Assembly (NCBI RefSeq): GCF_034140825.1 | Contig: NC_089035.1 | Span: forward strand, 31,911,501-31,975,500 | Origin: Oryza sativa Japonica Group | Lineage: Eukaryota; Streptophyta; Magnoliopsida; Poales; Poaceae | Length of the DNA stretch: 64,000 nucleotides | Direction: 5' to 3' | Notes under the pieces: generated by a model | What the model saw: only the letters and a program-made list of their open reading frames with translations | Database searches by the model: none | Told to the model about the DNA's origin: nothing | Made by a program: the position numbers and the translations under genes | Shown here: piece after piece, positions 1 through 10,891 of the stretch | Numbering within the stretch: the stretch's first letter is position 1 | Layout of the letters: every line of letters begins with the position of its first letter

Positions 1-918
1 CATCGATATCAACCTGGCAAATTTGCCTCCGGAACTCTTCATTGGAGATTGTTCCACGATCCTTTGGAAGAGCCACGAAGAACGGGTGTATATTATCCCC
101 AAGGTAGCCACTTGCGCTTAAGTAGCTATCGACTTCCCAACTTTCGGTAAATTCCTTCAATTGGTCAAGACAGAGGCATTTTCATAAGCCACAACACCAG
201 TACAAATCATAGCTCACAGAGAAGACGTAATCAAACCCTATGTACACATGTTGATTGTTCTGAAGGAATACCTTGAGGCGGTTATCAAACTTGGAGATGA
301 CGATCATCGTGCGCCTGAAAGTGGGATCAATATCTCTGATGGCATCCAACCAGAGTGATGAGCACCACTCAACGCTGCTTTGCTGGAGGAACAGAAGGAG
401 GCGATGAGGTGGGCTCGCCAGCGACTTCACCATTGACAGGATCTCTTCTGGAGTACTCTCTGGCTCACCTTTCTTAGCCTACAAAAATAACACAACAATT
501 CTATCAACTAAGAACATAACTGACAGAGCAACCAACGCAATCTTCTTCATTCAGGTATGAGAAGTCACAATCTAACAAGCAATCTTCTCCATAGAGGTAC
601 GCCAAGTCTCAATTTAACAAGCAACCATATTCACTAAGGTGTGAGAAGTCCTAATTTCACCTGTACTTACCTTAAGCACGAAACCTGGAGTGTCAATGAT
701 GGTGAGGTTGGGGCAGTAGGCGTACTCGGCCCTCATGACGATGGGCTTGGGCGAGACTGCGGCCTGGATCTTCCTGAGGTGCGCTTCAGTCCGCTGCTTG
801 ATGAGGTCGGCGATGGCCGTGGCTAGAACCATGGGACTCCCGTACTCCTCCGAGTCCTCCTCCTGAAACGCGCCGCACAAACACAGGGCTGATGAGCCGT
901 TGGCTCGGCTAGGCTTGA

Positions 919-960
<42 letters not shown>

Positions 961-1372
961 GGAGGGTTGCGAACCCTAGGGGAAGAAGCGGGACGCGCAC
1001 CTGGAAGCGGCACCGTGGATCGAGGGCGGTGGGGTCGTGGACCATCTGGAGGACGAGGGGGCGGCGGGTTCCCATCTCGACCTCCCGGACGTTGAAGCGG
1101 AAGCCGAGGAGGGCCTCCAGGAGGGAGCTCTTCCCGTCCGACTGGCCGCCGATGGCCACAATCTCCGGGATCGGGAGCTTCTCGCCGAACGCCACCGCCG
1201 CCGCTTGCAGCCGGTTGTACGCCTCGAACCGCGCCTTTGAGTCCGACGCCGCGGCGGCGGCGGCGGCCGCCGCCGCGGCGGAGTCTGCGGCCCGTCTGGT
1301 GGAAGGGGACGGCGCCACCTTAGGGTTCGGTGTCCTCCCCGTCGCCGGCGACGAGAACGCGTTGGCCGCCAT
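1..1372 (-). CDS. DRP5A: Dynamin-related GTPase, DRP5A type (5' part; runs off the left edge)
   Basis: Large dynamin-family GTPase. Plant DRP5A proteins act in membrane fission and cytokinesis, which is family knowledge rather than shown here. Exons read on the minus strand are 1001-1372, 671-862, 272-478 and 1-154 (partial), all with GT-AG borders and consistent phase. The start is the first ATG of the GC-rich exon. Visible motifs are the P-loop GGQSDGKSS (around residues 76-84), the switch I region EMGTRRP, the G3 motif DTPG, and then VISKFDNRLK followed by EFTESWEVDSYLSASGYLG, all typical of the dynamin GTPase domain. The N-terminus is low in complexity and includes an uninterrupted run of 11 alanines. 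The middle, GED and C-terminal regions lie outside the window. Intron 1 holds a (GA)n repeat. The family call is secure; the DRP5A subgroup is inferred from the N-terminus and the SDGKSS P-loop. Confidence 0.88.
922..956. repeat. (GA)n microsatellite in DRP5A intron 1
   Basis: About 17 uninterrupted GA units lie just downstream of the first splice donor of the dynamin gene (read on its minus strand as CT repeats). It is a likely length polymorphism, and no function can be read from it. Confidence 0.95.
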
Positions 1373-3839
1373 GGGGGATGGGTGGTGCGAGTGGCGCTGT
1401 CCCCTTTGGATTTTGAATTTGAAACGCGGAGAGGCGTGGGAGTAGAAGCGGCTCCGCGGCTGGCTGGGAGCCGTTTCCAGATGGTCCTATCTATAGTTCT
1501 GTACACACACATGGGAAGAGAGAAACTGGCCTACCATTGAGATTTCCGGCCCAGCCATCTATAAAAGCCTTTTTATTTTTTTACAAGGACAGCCTTTTGT
1601 TTTGATCTCTCTTTGGAACTATATTTAGCAGTTCATCTATAAATAAGATACTAAAAACAACACCACAAGTAGTTCATAACTAACATAGCTTAGGGATTTC
1701 TTTAGAAAGCTTACTTTAGGGTTAAAGTTCACACACAGCACTCACCAGTTAACGATGCAGCATTAAGCAGATTCGTCAGTTGCAAACTGCAGTTGCTAGA
1801 TAACATCATCCAAACATTCTGGCGATGGGCGAAATGAAATGGCTTACTACAGTTGGAGGTGAAAAAACAGAGGTATAGATTTCAGTCACAAATACTTCTC
1901 ATCAGTTCACTTGGCACTCTTAATTCAATACTCCTATGTTACAGGGCACGGCAAACAACACATCTACTGTCTGCTACAGACTATGTCAACACTTTTACAG
2001 TCGATTAACCATTCCTGTAACCGGAGTATGGCAGCATGAATTTCCAAGAGTTATCCAATCAGAAACTCTGGATGAACAGCCAAGGCTCCAAATGGAACAA
2101 ACATAACAGCAACAGTAACCAGGCTTCTGTGACTATAAATACGAACAAAAAAAAAATCTTTGCTTCGACGCAACTAATTGGCCCACCCTCGTCCTTCCAG
2201 ACTGGACGCCACCTCACATGTCTCCTTTCACCCATCCCCAACCGCGTGCAGCGCATCCACTCTATTTACGTAACCACCAGATCCAATGTTACTCAATACC
2301 CATCTAGTCCATTCCTAATTATATGGGCCTAACCCATTATGACGTATGAGCATGTTACTATGACATTAAGCGATACAGGCAGCATCCAAAACTTGACCTG
2401 AATAAGAGAGTCCTCAAATAATCCGAACACTAGGGAGTTTCACCCGTCGTCTTCATCTTTCTCAGCTCCCACTGTACTGCCTTTCGCGTAGCCTCATCTG
2501 CATGTTCTAGTCTAGGGATCATTCTCTCTGTGGACTCAACTTCTGGTGTTCCAGCATTACTTGCCCTGGTTTTCTCTAGTACCGCATTTTAGCAAGTCGA
2601 TTTCTTTGGAGACAATAGAGCAATCTTGGTTGACCACATTAGAATTCACAACCACATTCTGCCCACAGTTGGTATCTTGTCTTACTGGAATACCTTCAAT
2701 GAGATTATTGTGTGTTTGTGTTCCATCCTTTCCTCAGAGATCATTTCATTTCTATCTACACTTACTTTTTCCATCACCATTTCATTCGATCCTCTATGCT
2801 ATCAACAGTATTGGTATTATTATTCTCAGCTGTATGGTTTTCAATGTTGTTCTCTTTTTTTGGTGGCTGCTACTCTTGATTAATGACAAAGTACTAGAAA
2901 ACCATTTACTAACCTGTCAACAGAAACTCTATTCAGGAGGAGAAATACAGTGACAGCCCCGCAAAAGTGCTCATGGGAGGAAGAACAAAGATCACAGTTT
3001 AGAACCTGATTGAATGTGAGGCCTAGCTCTTTGTGCAAGATTTTTATTTGTTGCACAACTAGGGTACGGATCTTCCTTGAAATATACCTTCAGTCCTACA
3101 AGAAAAATTGGTTGTCCATGAAATAATTTAGTAATGTAAGCAATATACTCTCCAGTGACGAATAAGGGATGGTTTGGGCATTAACACTGTCCAAAACTCA
3201 ACTTTGACTTTCAATCTATTATATATTTTATTAAAACAATTTGAGAATCAAGGCCTAGATATTACAAGGTCATTGGAGAAAAAGAAAAACAAAATCTTTA
3301 ATGTTGAGAATGGTATGGGTCCAGATTATAATACTCTAGATTAAAACAACTAATTCATGTAAAATACAACTCATAAATATCTTAAATTCGGACTAAAATA
3401 TATTAGAAGAGTTCACACTAAATATAATACAAGATAACTGAAAATTCAGAACAAAAAATAAAATAAATAAGCGATTTGATTCCCATGCAAATTATGAAGT
3501 CAATTATCTGCATACCAATAATTCGAAGTAAAGATGGAACTTTAATTTAGTCCCACGTAACGCACAAGGAATTCAGCTAGTTTCTTTGTACAATGTGTTT
3601 ATAAAGCATGATAAAAATATCCAAAAGTACTTTCGAGACAAATCTACACTTTAGATTATGCATGTCCAACCTAATATCCAAAGAGATATCAAAAGTTAGA
3701 ATCATAAAGTTGGATCGTGCATTTCCCAAAGAAGAGCTTATTTGTTAGCTGGAGAGGATAGTTGGTTTAATTGTTAAAATGTGGTGGTTGTGGGGAAGTT
3801 CAGATTGACTAACATAAGTAGACACTTAATTTTTTATAC
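1373..3839. other. Intergenic: promoter of the dynamin gene and AT-rich spacer
   Basis: I see no convincing coding region here. Open frames of 65-135 codons around 2040-2950 lack family resemblance and codon character. Near 3556-3581 the sequence ends in CTAGT after a decayed AACGCAC motif, which weakly resembles a rice Helitron 3' end, but the hairpin is not intact. The rest is AT-rich spacer. Confidence 0.6.
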
Positions 3840-5400
3840 TTGATTAATTGCAGGACCAAAGTGTTTATTTCTGGCTATGCTACCATTGCTATTGGAGCAA
3901 AGCACTTCAGTTTGTTGCTCACTTACTGAATCACAAAGCCTTACATTCAGTGGGGTATGTTCATTATTCTGGTGCCTAACTGGTGCTCTTCTAGAGAATC
4001 ATTTTCCATGCTGAGGTGATTCAGCACATTGTCTTCTAAATTTCCCTTTTGATGTGTACTACCACTCTTCATCATCACTTGAATCAGATGATGCTTTTCC
4101 ATAAGCCTCCTGTAGATTCCCACATGAAAATATGAAATAAATGGAATGGAAGTTAGTAATATCCAATCATATATGCAATGGATTCCAACGATTTTCTTAT
4201 TCAAGAATGCATCAGTTTGAACATTACTAATTGCAAATCTCGTTAAAGAGCTACAGGTTTAAAGCCTCCATAAAGATTGGCAAACATTAGTACAAAACAG
4301 CATCACCAGCCTGGAATCAAGAAATACTCTTTCATTGGAAGTGTTGTCTTATGCTCTGGCTACAACTAGAAAAGAAACACAGGAGAGAAAAACAAAATGA
4401 GAAGAAATAAATTAGGATTTGGTTCATCAATGCTTATTGTGAAATTTAGGCCTGTCCTTATTCTCAGTTAGGGTATGACGGGCCACCGAGAATGCTGGTA
4501 CTGGTTCCAACTGGCCTGCAGTGAAGCTCTAACAGTATGAACATGCGACTAAGGTGGAGCTCGGCTGCTCACTGCAGTGAATCCAAAGGAAACTAGGAGA
4601 GTGCATCAAAGGCACGACATGTTGGGTGCTTAATCAATAGCAAGGGATATGCTATTTTAAAAAGAGAGCAAAGTGAGTGTTTTATATAATTCCAATGATA
4701 TGCATGGGTAAATACACATCCACACGTGCACATAATCTCTTGTTTAACACCATTAATACAGCGAAGTATATTATCAGCAGGTTAACATAACTGAAAATCT
4801 GAAATACTAACCACTTGGTTGCAATGCATTGTGCACAACAAGGCAGCAACCATACTACAAGATGCTGCATGGCTTATCAGCTAAGTTTATTTAACTAAGC
4901 TATGTGAGTTGTACATGTAGTATTATGAGCCATATATTTGTCCCTCTAATTGTTACTTGATATGTCTTTCCTTATCGATTACATTTATTTCCTACATAAA
5001 CTAACCAACTAACCAACCATTGATAAAAGAAAACCAATTCACTATATAGAAGAATCAGGATAAGGATACATACATCATACAGTTTTTTGTAATCCAAACG
5101 CTCAACTTGTCATTTGCCATTGCTAGCACCATGTCTTGCTCTAGCTCTATCGCCATAAATACAAGATTCAAATTTTCTGTGTTAGGCTCACTATCAAAAG
5201 CACTTCCATCAGTATGATCATCAGTATGATCGATCGTTCTGATTTGTGATAATGAATGTCTTGATATTTTATCCTGACCATAAGTGCACAAAAATCATCA
5301 GAGTCAGAGGTGAAGTCTGATTCATCTGACTGATCCAAAATGGATTCATCTGACTGGTCCGAGTTTGATTCATCACGCCAACATTGTACTCCATGCTGTA
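3840..5400 (-). pseudogene. Truncated relic of a PHD-finger/homeobox gene (HOX1A/HAZ1/HAT3.1 type)
   Basis: Two blocks on the minus strand match the acidic linker that precedes the homeodomain in plant PHD-finger homeobox proteins. Block one (about 5074-5400) contains SDESDFTSDSDDFC, then in another frame YGQDKISRHSLSQ, and ends ERLDYKKLYD at a GTATGT donor. Block two (3840-4109) follows a CAG acceptor with EAYGKASSDSSDDEEW and then meets a stop. Past the stop, pieces in shifted frames read KGNLED, FSRRAPVR, NNEHTPLN, QQTEVLCSNSNGS and HFGPAINQ, the last just before a GTATAA donor. In the family the homeodomain follows that junction, but none is found leftwards, and no PHD finger is found rightwards. 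The kept intron argues for a DNA-level duplication rather than a retrocopy. There are at least one stop and two or more frameshifts. The relation to rice HAZ1 is from memory. It may still be transcribed. Confidence 0.75.
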
Positions 5401-6184
5401 AATTCGCACCACAGGGAAAAAAAAAGGAGGAGGGAGCAACTACAATGCAGCATTGTGCACATGAAACCCTAGATCTTCGGAACTAGAAACTAGCAGGCTA
5501 GTACCACCAGTCCACCATTGCAAAACAGGCCTTTTAAATCATGGAAAACAATAGAGCACGAGCGGCAGGATTGGTAGAGACGAATAGACGATGAGTTATT
5601 TTGTATCGCTGATATGAAGATCCCCAATAGGGTCTCCGCGAGTGGGAGATGGAAGGAAAACAAAGCTGGGCAAAGAGCGGAGCTACAGCTTGGCTTGGCC
5701 GGCAGGTGGAGCACTTGCGAGTGGCGGCGCGTGCGGCAGGAGAACGGCGGCACGCCGGAGGAGATCAGTGGGCAACGAGACAGCGGCCGTCGACGAAATC
5801 AATGGGCAACGAGCCAGGGGAAATAGTTACCTGTTACCCCCTCCTCGATCGGGGGCCGCATGGCGGACGGCAGCAACGGTCGACGCCTCGTCGGGCGCAA
5901 CCGCGCGCCCCGAGCCGGAGCCGTGTGGAGATGACGGCGACGGGGGCACGGAGCACGGGACGCTGGAATAGGACTATAGGAGGAGGGGGAGAGCGGGGCA
6001 CTGACCTCACCGCGGCTTCGGCGGCAGCGGCACCGCGCGCCCTCCCGGCGATTCCGCAGATTCCAGACGCGCTCCCGTCTCGACTGCCAGGACGCGACGC
6101 CACACCGAGCAGTCCGGCCCAGAACTTCTATAGGCCCAGCTTGGGCCACTATTAGAATGGCCCAATTGAAGTCACTCCAGATGT
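5401..6184. other. GC-rich, exon-like region upstream of the homeobox relic
   Basis: From about 5640 to 6110 the DNA becomes strongly GC- and CpG-rich, like the first exon and promoter of a rice gene. On the minus strand a candidate donor (CAG then GTAACT, near 5830) and a candidate acceptor at the start of the homeobox relic (TTTACAG, near 5403) would allow a spliced transcript. Several overlapping open frames of 80-170 codons exist here, but they are arginine/proline-rich composition frames without recognisable domains. I read this as a possible promoter and untranslated exon of the relic, not as a separate protein gene. Confidence 0.35.
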
Positions 6185-6489
6185 ACTGAGCACTTTGGGA
6201 TGAATGATAGGATGTTTATACACTAATTAAAAGTATTAAACATAGACTAATAATAAAACTAATTATATAAATAAGAGTTAATTCATGAGACAATTTTTTT
6301 AAGCTTAATTAACCTATAATTAATACATGTTTACTGTAGCATCACATACGCTAATCATGGTCTAATTAGGTTCAATAGATTCGTCTCGCGAATTAGTCCA
6401 GGCTTATTGAATTGGTTTTGTTATTAGTCTACGTTTAATACTTCTAATTAGTGTCTAAATATCTGATGTTACCTGGATCCAAACAGGGC
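6185..6489. mobile_element. About 300-bp rice MITE
   Basis: An AT-rich element with the internal sequences TTTACTGTAGCATCACAT and AGATTCGTCTCGCGAATTAG, which I know as a very common rice repeat. The right end reads GGATCCAAACAGGG. A second copy at about 58314-58652 begins with the inverse motif TTGTTTAGATCC. The left end here is worn. The superfamily is not certain (hAT-like by overall look). Confidence 0.65.
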
Positions 6490-6757
6490 AATATCCGAAG
6501 AAAATATTGTACAAAATTATGCATCTCGTTGAACCATGAAGGCCAATGGTACTTATAGTCGAGCATGTGCCTTCATTATCCATACATGTACGTGTAACAG
6601 CGTTCTCTTTATTTTGTGCATCAGTTTTAAGTCTTATACTAATTTAACTACCAAACTAACTATGACTAACTCGCTGACCACTGTGACCTGTATGATCGCC
6701 ATGGAGGTAGAACGTCCTGGCGTCCTGCCCAGTCCTAGTGTGGCAGTGTACAACATT

Positions 6758-7575
6758 TCAGAACATCAACAAAGCCCCTAAAACCCCAACCACAACACTG
6801 GCAACCACGCCGGCCAACCCTGCCGCGCCGGACGTCGGCGGTGGCGCGCCAAGCGAGCTGCTGCGCGACATTTCCCCGCCGCCAGAACCACCCAGCGAGC
6901 TCTTGCCCGGAGCCTGCGCGTGCTCAGGCGCCGAGCCCCAGGACGGCGGCAGCGGCGGCGGGGTGGTAGCACCGGCTGGCGGGAACGCCTGCCAGGACCA
7001 CGACTTGGAAGAGACAGGCCCGGCCGCCCCGGCCGGCTCCGGCGCCTCGGACGGCTTCGTCGGGCGCACCGCCATCACGATGATGTACAGCTTCTGCCCC
7101 TTCTGGCACCGGTCCTCGTCACCGCTGATGAAGAAGAAAGGGCCGGACCTGTCGAACCGGAACACCGAGCGGCCGGCGGCGACGTCCTCGAGCCGCTGGA
7201 CCGGGTTGCCCGTGCTGCACGTGTCGAAATCCCCCTCCGTCACCTGCAGCACGGAGCCGCCAACCTCGTCGTCGTGCAAGAACACTGCGAGCCAAGAAAC
7301 GCGCCGCACGTACACTTGAACGATTAAACCAAAAAAAAAAACACGTAGTTATACATCGATGAGGGGATGATCGAGATGATACACGTACCAATGGTGTCGT
7401 TCACCTGGAACCGGTTGCGCTCGGCCCAGTAGTTGAAGCTCTCGGCGGGGTCGACGACCCAGCCGTCGCGGCCGCCGGCGTAGAAGACGTACGCCTCCGA
7501 CGATGAAAACACGGCGACCAAACCCAGAACGGCCATAAACCAAGCTGCATATGGCCACCTCCTGGAAGCCTCCAT
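6758..7575 (-). CDS. Early nodulin-like phytocyanin (ENODL), GPI-anchored
   Basis: A 237-residue plastocyanin-like cell-surface protein. Exons are 7389-7575 and 6758-7284, separated by a 104-bp phase-1 intron; a single intron splitting the domain is usual for this family. Residues 1-29 form a signal peptide. The phytocyanin domain starts YVFYAGGRDGWVV and includes FNYWAERNRFQVNDTI and FDTCSTGNPVQ, then FFFISGDEDRCQKGQKLYI. Two cysteines can form the family disulphide, but the usual copper-binding His and Met positions are not filled, so it is an ENODL rather than a copper-binding uclacyanin. A Pro/Ser/Gly-rich linker follows (arabinogalactan-like, likely glycosylated), then a hydrophobic tail ending VVVGVLGALLMF, typical of a GPI signal. 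The cellular role cannot be told from sequence. Confidence 0.92.
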
Positions 7576-9195
7576 GGTCACCACCTTGGTCGATCGATCG
7601 ATCAGATACGCTACGGAAGAGAGAGCAATTAAGGTGCACCGAGATGGGAGTATGCGTATGGCGGGGAGGTAGCATATATAGCGCGGGGAGGTAGCGATAC
7701 GGTTGCTGACCGCGGGAGGGCACAGGTGGAGGCTCCCGAGAATGGCTCTGCTATGACTCCGCATGAGCCCGCTGTGGAAGTGGAAGCGCACCGCTTTGTG
7801 TGTTTGGGTTGTTGCTGCAGAGCTCAATCTTCTCCGGGTCTACGACGTCATGCGCGCCAAGAATCCGAGGAAGGGAATTCCTCTCTCCCCTATCTGTATT
7901 GGCTGCTACCAATTCTGACGTGCACACATCAGGTTGGGCAACGTGGTGAATCGTACAAAGTAGAAAACCAGACGATATTTATTGAGTTGTATATTTTTCT
8001 TCGTTATCAGTTTGTATAGATGAAAATTTGGACAAGGTAGACATTAACATGCTCGCTTGTTAAAGTTTGTCGTTAATTTGGCTGGAGGGTGAAGAACTGA
8101 AGAACTAAGCAGGAAACGAACTGAGAGGTGCAAGCGTGCAATTGTGCCAGCGGCGTGCAATTGTGCCAGCGGCACTGATTCACTGAAGGGACAAATACGC
8201 ATCAAGAGCTAGCAGGTTCATTTTCAGTCGAAGGCCTTGAGGATAGAGTGAAGTCGTCGAGCTGAAAGCCTGAAACACGAGTGCAGATTGCAGAAATAGA
8301 ATCACAAGTCCAGAAATCGAACTCATATGGACAATTTGAGATGCGCCAGATATGCCTGGCATTGTCTAGCCGTATACAGTTTGCCATCTGATGACTGATG
8401 CTCACCAGATTGGTCACATTCAGAATTTCATATGCCTACCCCAACCATTGTCAATACTGGATAACAAAACATTAGTGAACAACATGTTGCACTCTTGAGT
8501 CTCTAACTGCAAATCTGGAAGGCCAATCCAGAATTTTTTGGCTAGGTGAACAGCTGACCAGACAAACGAAAATTTCATGTCTGATACATGAAGGGGATGA
8601 AGCTAACCAAAAGATAATGCATTAGACATTTGATGTTTGCACGGTGGGAGGCGCCAAATGTTTACATTACGGACAAGGGAATGAAAAGTTCTATACAGGC
8701 AAAATGAACGCCTGTTTTATCTGCAATTATACGAACAACAGAACAAGGGGACAATGCAATGTTGAAAATAACAATTCTCTTTCTATTTCATCTGCTATCT
8801 AGCAATTAAACCGTGGCTTCAGCACCAAAGTGCGACTGTTCAGAGACAAGAATGCAACAATATTCATCAAAAGATTTATCTAGATACACATAGAACTGAT
8901 ACTATACTACTCCATTACAGATCAGAGCAAAACCTTACTAAACTACAGTACCTCCGTGTCTGTGTTTATGCTTCTTATAGTCCATTTGCAGAAGAGCCAA
9001 CCGAAAGAAATATACAGCAGTTAACATCAAGTCTATTTTTCACAAACAATATCGTCCCACCTTTTCTCTCCTAATTCATTTTACAGAAATTCCTCAAGCT
9101 GAAGATTGCAGCATCTTCTCGGATCCTCCAATTAGTACAGTTTTCATATTTAGTTAGAGAATCACGAAAGGGTTAGGAGTAATCAACCATAAACC
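7576..9195. other. Intergenic: ENODL promoter and hydrolase 3' flank
   Basis: The part up to about 7850 is the ENODL promoter side. From about 7900 to 9195 the sequence is ordinary AT-rich spacer and presumably holds the 3' untranslated region of the hydrolase gene. A direct repeat of a short GTGCAATTGTGCCAGCGGC-like unit lies near 8133-8173. I see no other gene or clear transposon. Confidence 0.5.
7673..7680 (-). promoter_or_regulatory. TATA box of the ENODL gene
   Basis: TATATATG on the minus strand, about 100 bp upstream of the ENODL start codon in a GC-rich setting, at the usual plant TATA position. Confidence 0.5.
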
Positions 9196-10335
9196 TCAGC
9201 TCAGGTGCTCCTCAATCCAATCGAACATTTCATCAGTGTGCAAGCTCGTCATCTCATGGTATCCATATGCAAGATTAAGCTCTTCCTGGATGTGATCAGC
9301 CCACCCAGCCACCTCCTCCCAGAATCCCCTCTTCACCACTGCATCCTTCCATGGCGTTGCGCGGCCATCCTTCCTCATGAACCCTCTCTCATCGACGAAT
9401 CCATCCTCCGTGAACACCCTCCAGATCCTCTCGGACAATCCCCGGTTCAGCCCCGGGATCCTGTCGGACAGCATCGTCGGGGTTAGAGGGAGCTCCAGGC
9501 TCCGGAGCTCATTCACCTCAACGCCATTGCTCCGCAGCATCTTGGAATTCCTCTCCACCAATGCCGCCCTCCGCTGGTCCTTTGGCATGTGGAGGAACAT
9601 GGCGGGAGGGTATCCGGCCGGCGCGCCGCCCGGCCCGAAGGAGCCCTCGGCGATCATAAGCACGACGGCGGCGAGCTTCATCTCGGCCGCGAGCCTGGAG
9701 ACGAAGTACCCGCCGGAGGACGCGCCGAGGGCGGCCACCGGAAGGTCCGCGAGGCCGTTCTCGGTGGCCCAGGACCGGATCCCACGTTTCGCGGCGCTCA
9801 CCTCCTTCCCCATCGACCAGCACTCCCTCGCGCTCGCCAGGGCCAGCACCGCGAACCGCCTCCGTAGCGCGCGTTCCGTGATGGCGACGTCCTCCGGCAG
9901 GCCGACGCACCCGGGGCAGCGCGGGGACGGCGGCCAGAAGTTCTCCGGGCGGCAGTGGCACCCGTGGGCGACGAAGAGGACCGCCCTGGCCGGCGCCGCG
10001 GGGAGCTCCCAGATGGCGCGCGCACCACCTATGGACCCCACCGTCGGGGACAGCAGAGCATGGCCCCCGCCACGTGCTTCGTTTACGCGGCCAGCGGAGG
10101 TGACGGCCCGGGACGGCGTGGTGGTGGTGCCGGAGTAGAGGAATACGCCGGCGGCAAGGATCAGGAGGAAGGCCAGAGCAAGAACCGCCGGGACGGAGGT
10201 GATCAGAGCTGATCTCCTCGGAGGCGACGACGACGTCCGGCTCGGCGGGTGAACCGCGCCGCGCATCTGCTTCCAGGAGAACCTGGTCCTCTGGAGTCGG
10301 GACGGGGAGGCGTCGCGCAAGAGCACGAGTGGCAT
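9196..10335 (-). CDS. Membrane-anchored alpha/beta hydrolase-fold protein
   Basis: An intronless frame of 379 residues from the ATG at 10335. The frame stays open 67 codons further upstream, but that part looks like untranslated leader. A later Met, at 10266, is an alternative start. Near the N-terminus a single hydrophobic segment (VLALAFLLILAAGVFLY) predicts a signal anchor. The body has the strand and oxyanion-type motif VLFVAHGCHCRPENFWP, the nucleophile elbow GASSGGYF with its serine, and a late LHTDEMFDWIEEHL that may hold the catalytic histidine. Plant homologues of this layout are mostly uncharacterised alpha/beta hydrolases, so the substrate is unknown. Codon use is strongly GC-rich, as is common for intronless rice genes. 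Confidence 0.85.
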   Translation of the reverse strand: MPLVLLRDASPSRLQRTRFSWKQMRGAVHPPSRTSSSPPRRSALITSVPAVLALAFLLILAAGVFLYSGTTTTPSRAVTSAGRVNEARGGGHALLSPTVGSIGGARAIWELPAAPARAVLFVAHGCHCRPENFWPPSPRCPGCVGLPEDVAITERALRRRFAVLALASARECWSMGKEVSAAKRGIRSWATENGLADLPVAALGASSGGYFVSRLAAEMKLAAVVLMIAEGSFGPGGAPAGYPPAMFLHMPKDQRRAALVERNSKMLRSNGVEVNELRSLELPLTPTMLSDRIPGLNRGLSERIWRVFTEDGFVDERGFMRKDGRATPWKDAVVKRGFWEEVAGWADHIQEELNLAYGYHEMTSLHTDEMFDWIEEHLS

Positions 10336-10680
10336 GAGGAGATCTGGCCGCCGGGGCACTGGGAAAACAGTGTGTTGACATTCGCAAGCCGCAAAAGGGA
10401 GGACGAGATCGGTGGAGCGGTGGGCTGGAAAGCCTGGAAGGATAGTGAATGGGCTTACATGAGGGTATGGAATTGGCCCAAGGGGACGACACATTATGTT
10501 GCTCCAGTGGGTTGGGCTGTCATTTCCGGCCTTCATAGATCAAGACCCACATGGGCCTTCGATTTATCATTTTGGTTTTTGCTACATGTCACTCATGTAT
10601 TTTTTTTTTCACTCAAATTTCCGCCCGACACTCCCTGTTACTTTTCCCAAGGAGTAGAGCCTCAGCCCTCACATCTACTA

Positions 10681-10891
10681 GGGCTGTGTATGTGTTCGAT
10701 ACAGGAGTTCCCAGCTCCCCTCTGTCTTTTGTGTTATTTTATAAAAAGTTTATATACGAAAGTTGCTAAAAAATCATATTAATCTATTTTTTTAAAAAAA
10801 TAGTTAATACTTAATTAATCACGCACTAATGGACCGCTCTATTTTCCGTGCGTGGGTGATGGGTTCCCAACACCCACCACCAAACACGGCC
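10681..10891. mobile_element. Degenerate MITE of a common rice family
   Basis: The right end, read inverted, begins GGCCGTGTTTGGTGGTGGG. The left end begins GGGCTGTGTATGTGTTCG and is followed by AGTTCCCAGCTCCC, so the two ends are imperfect inverted repeats. The interior TTAATACTTAATTAATCACG is shared with fragments near 26245-26390, 34946-35070 and 35162-35300. Superfamily and target duplication are not clear. Confidence 0.5.

Noticed and set aside
3556-3581. Possible Helitron 3' end (AACGCAC ... CTAGT)
   Set aside because: The hairpin is not intact, so it was not listed as an element.
9205-10212. Long plus-strand frames opposite the alpha/beta hydrolase gene
   Set aside because: Antisense shadows of a GC-rich coding region.
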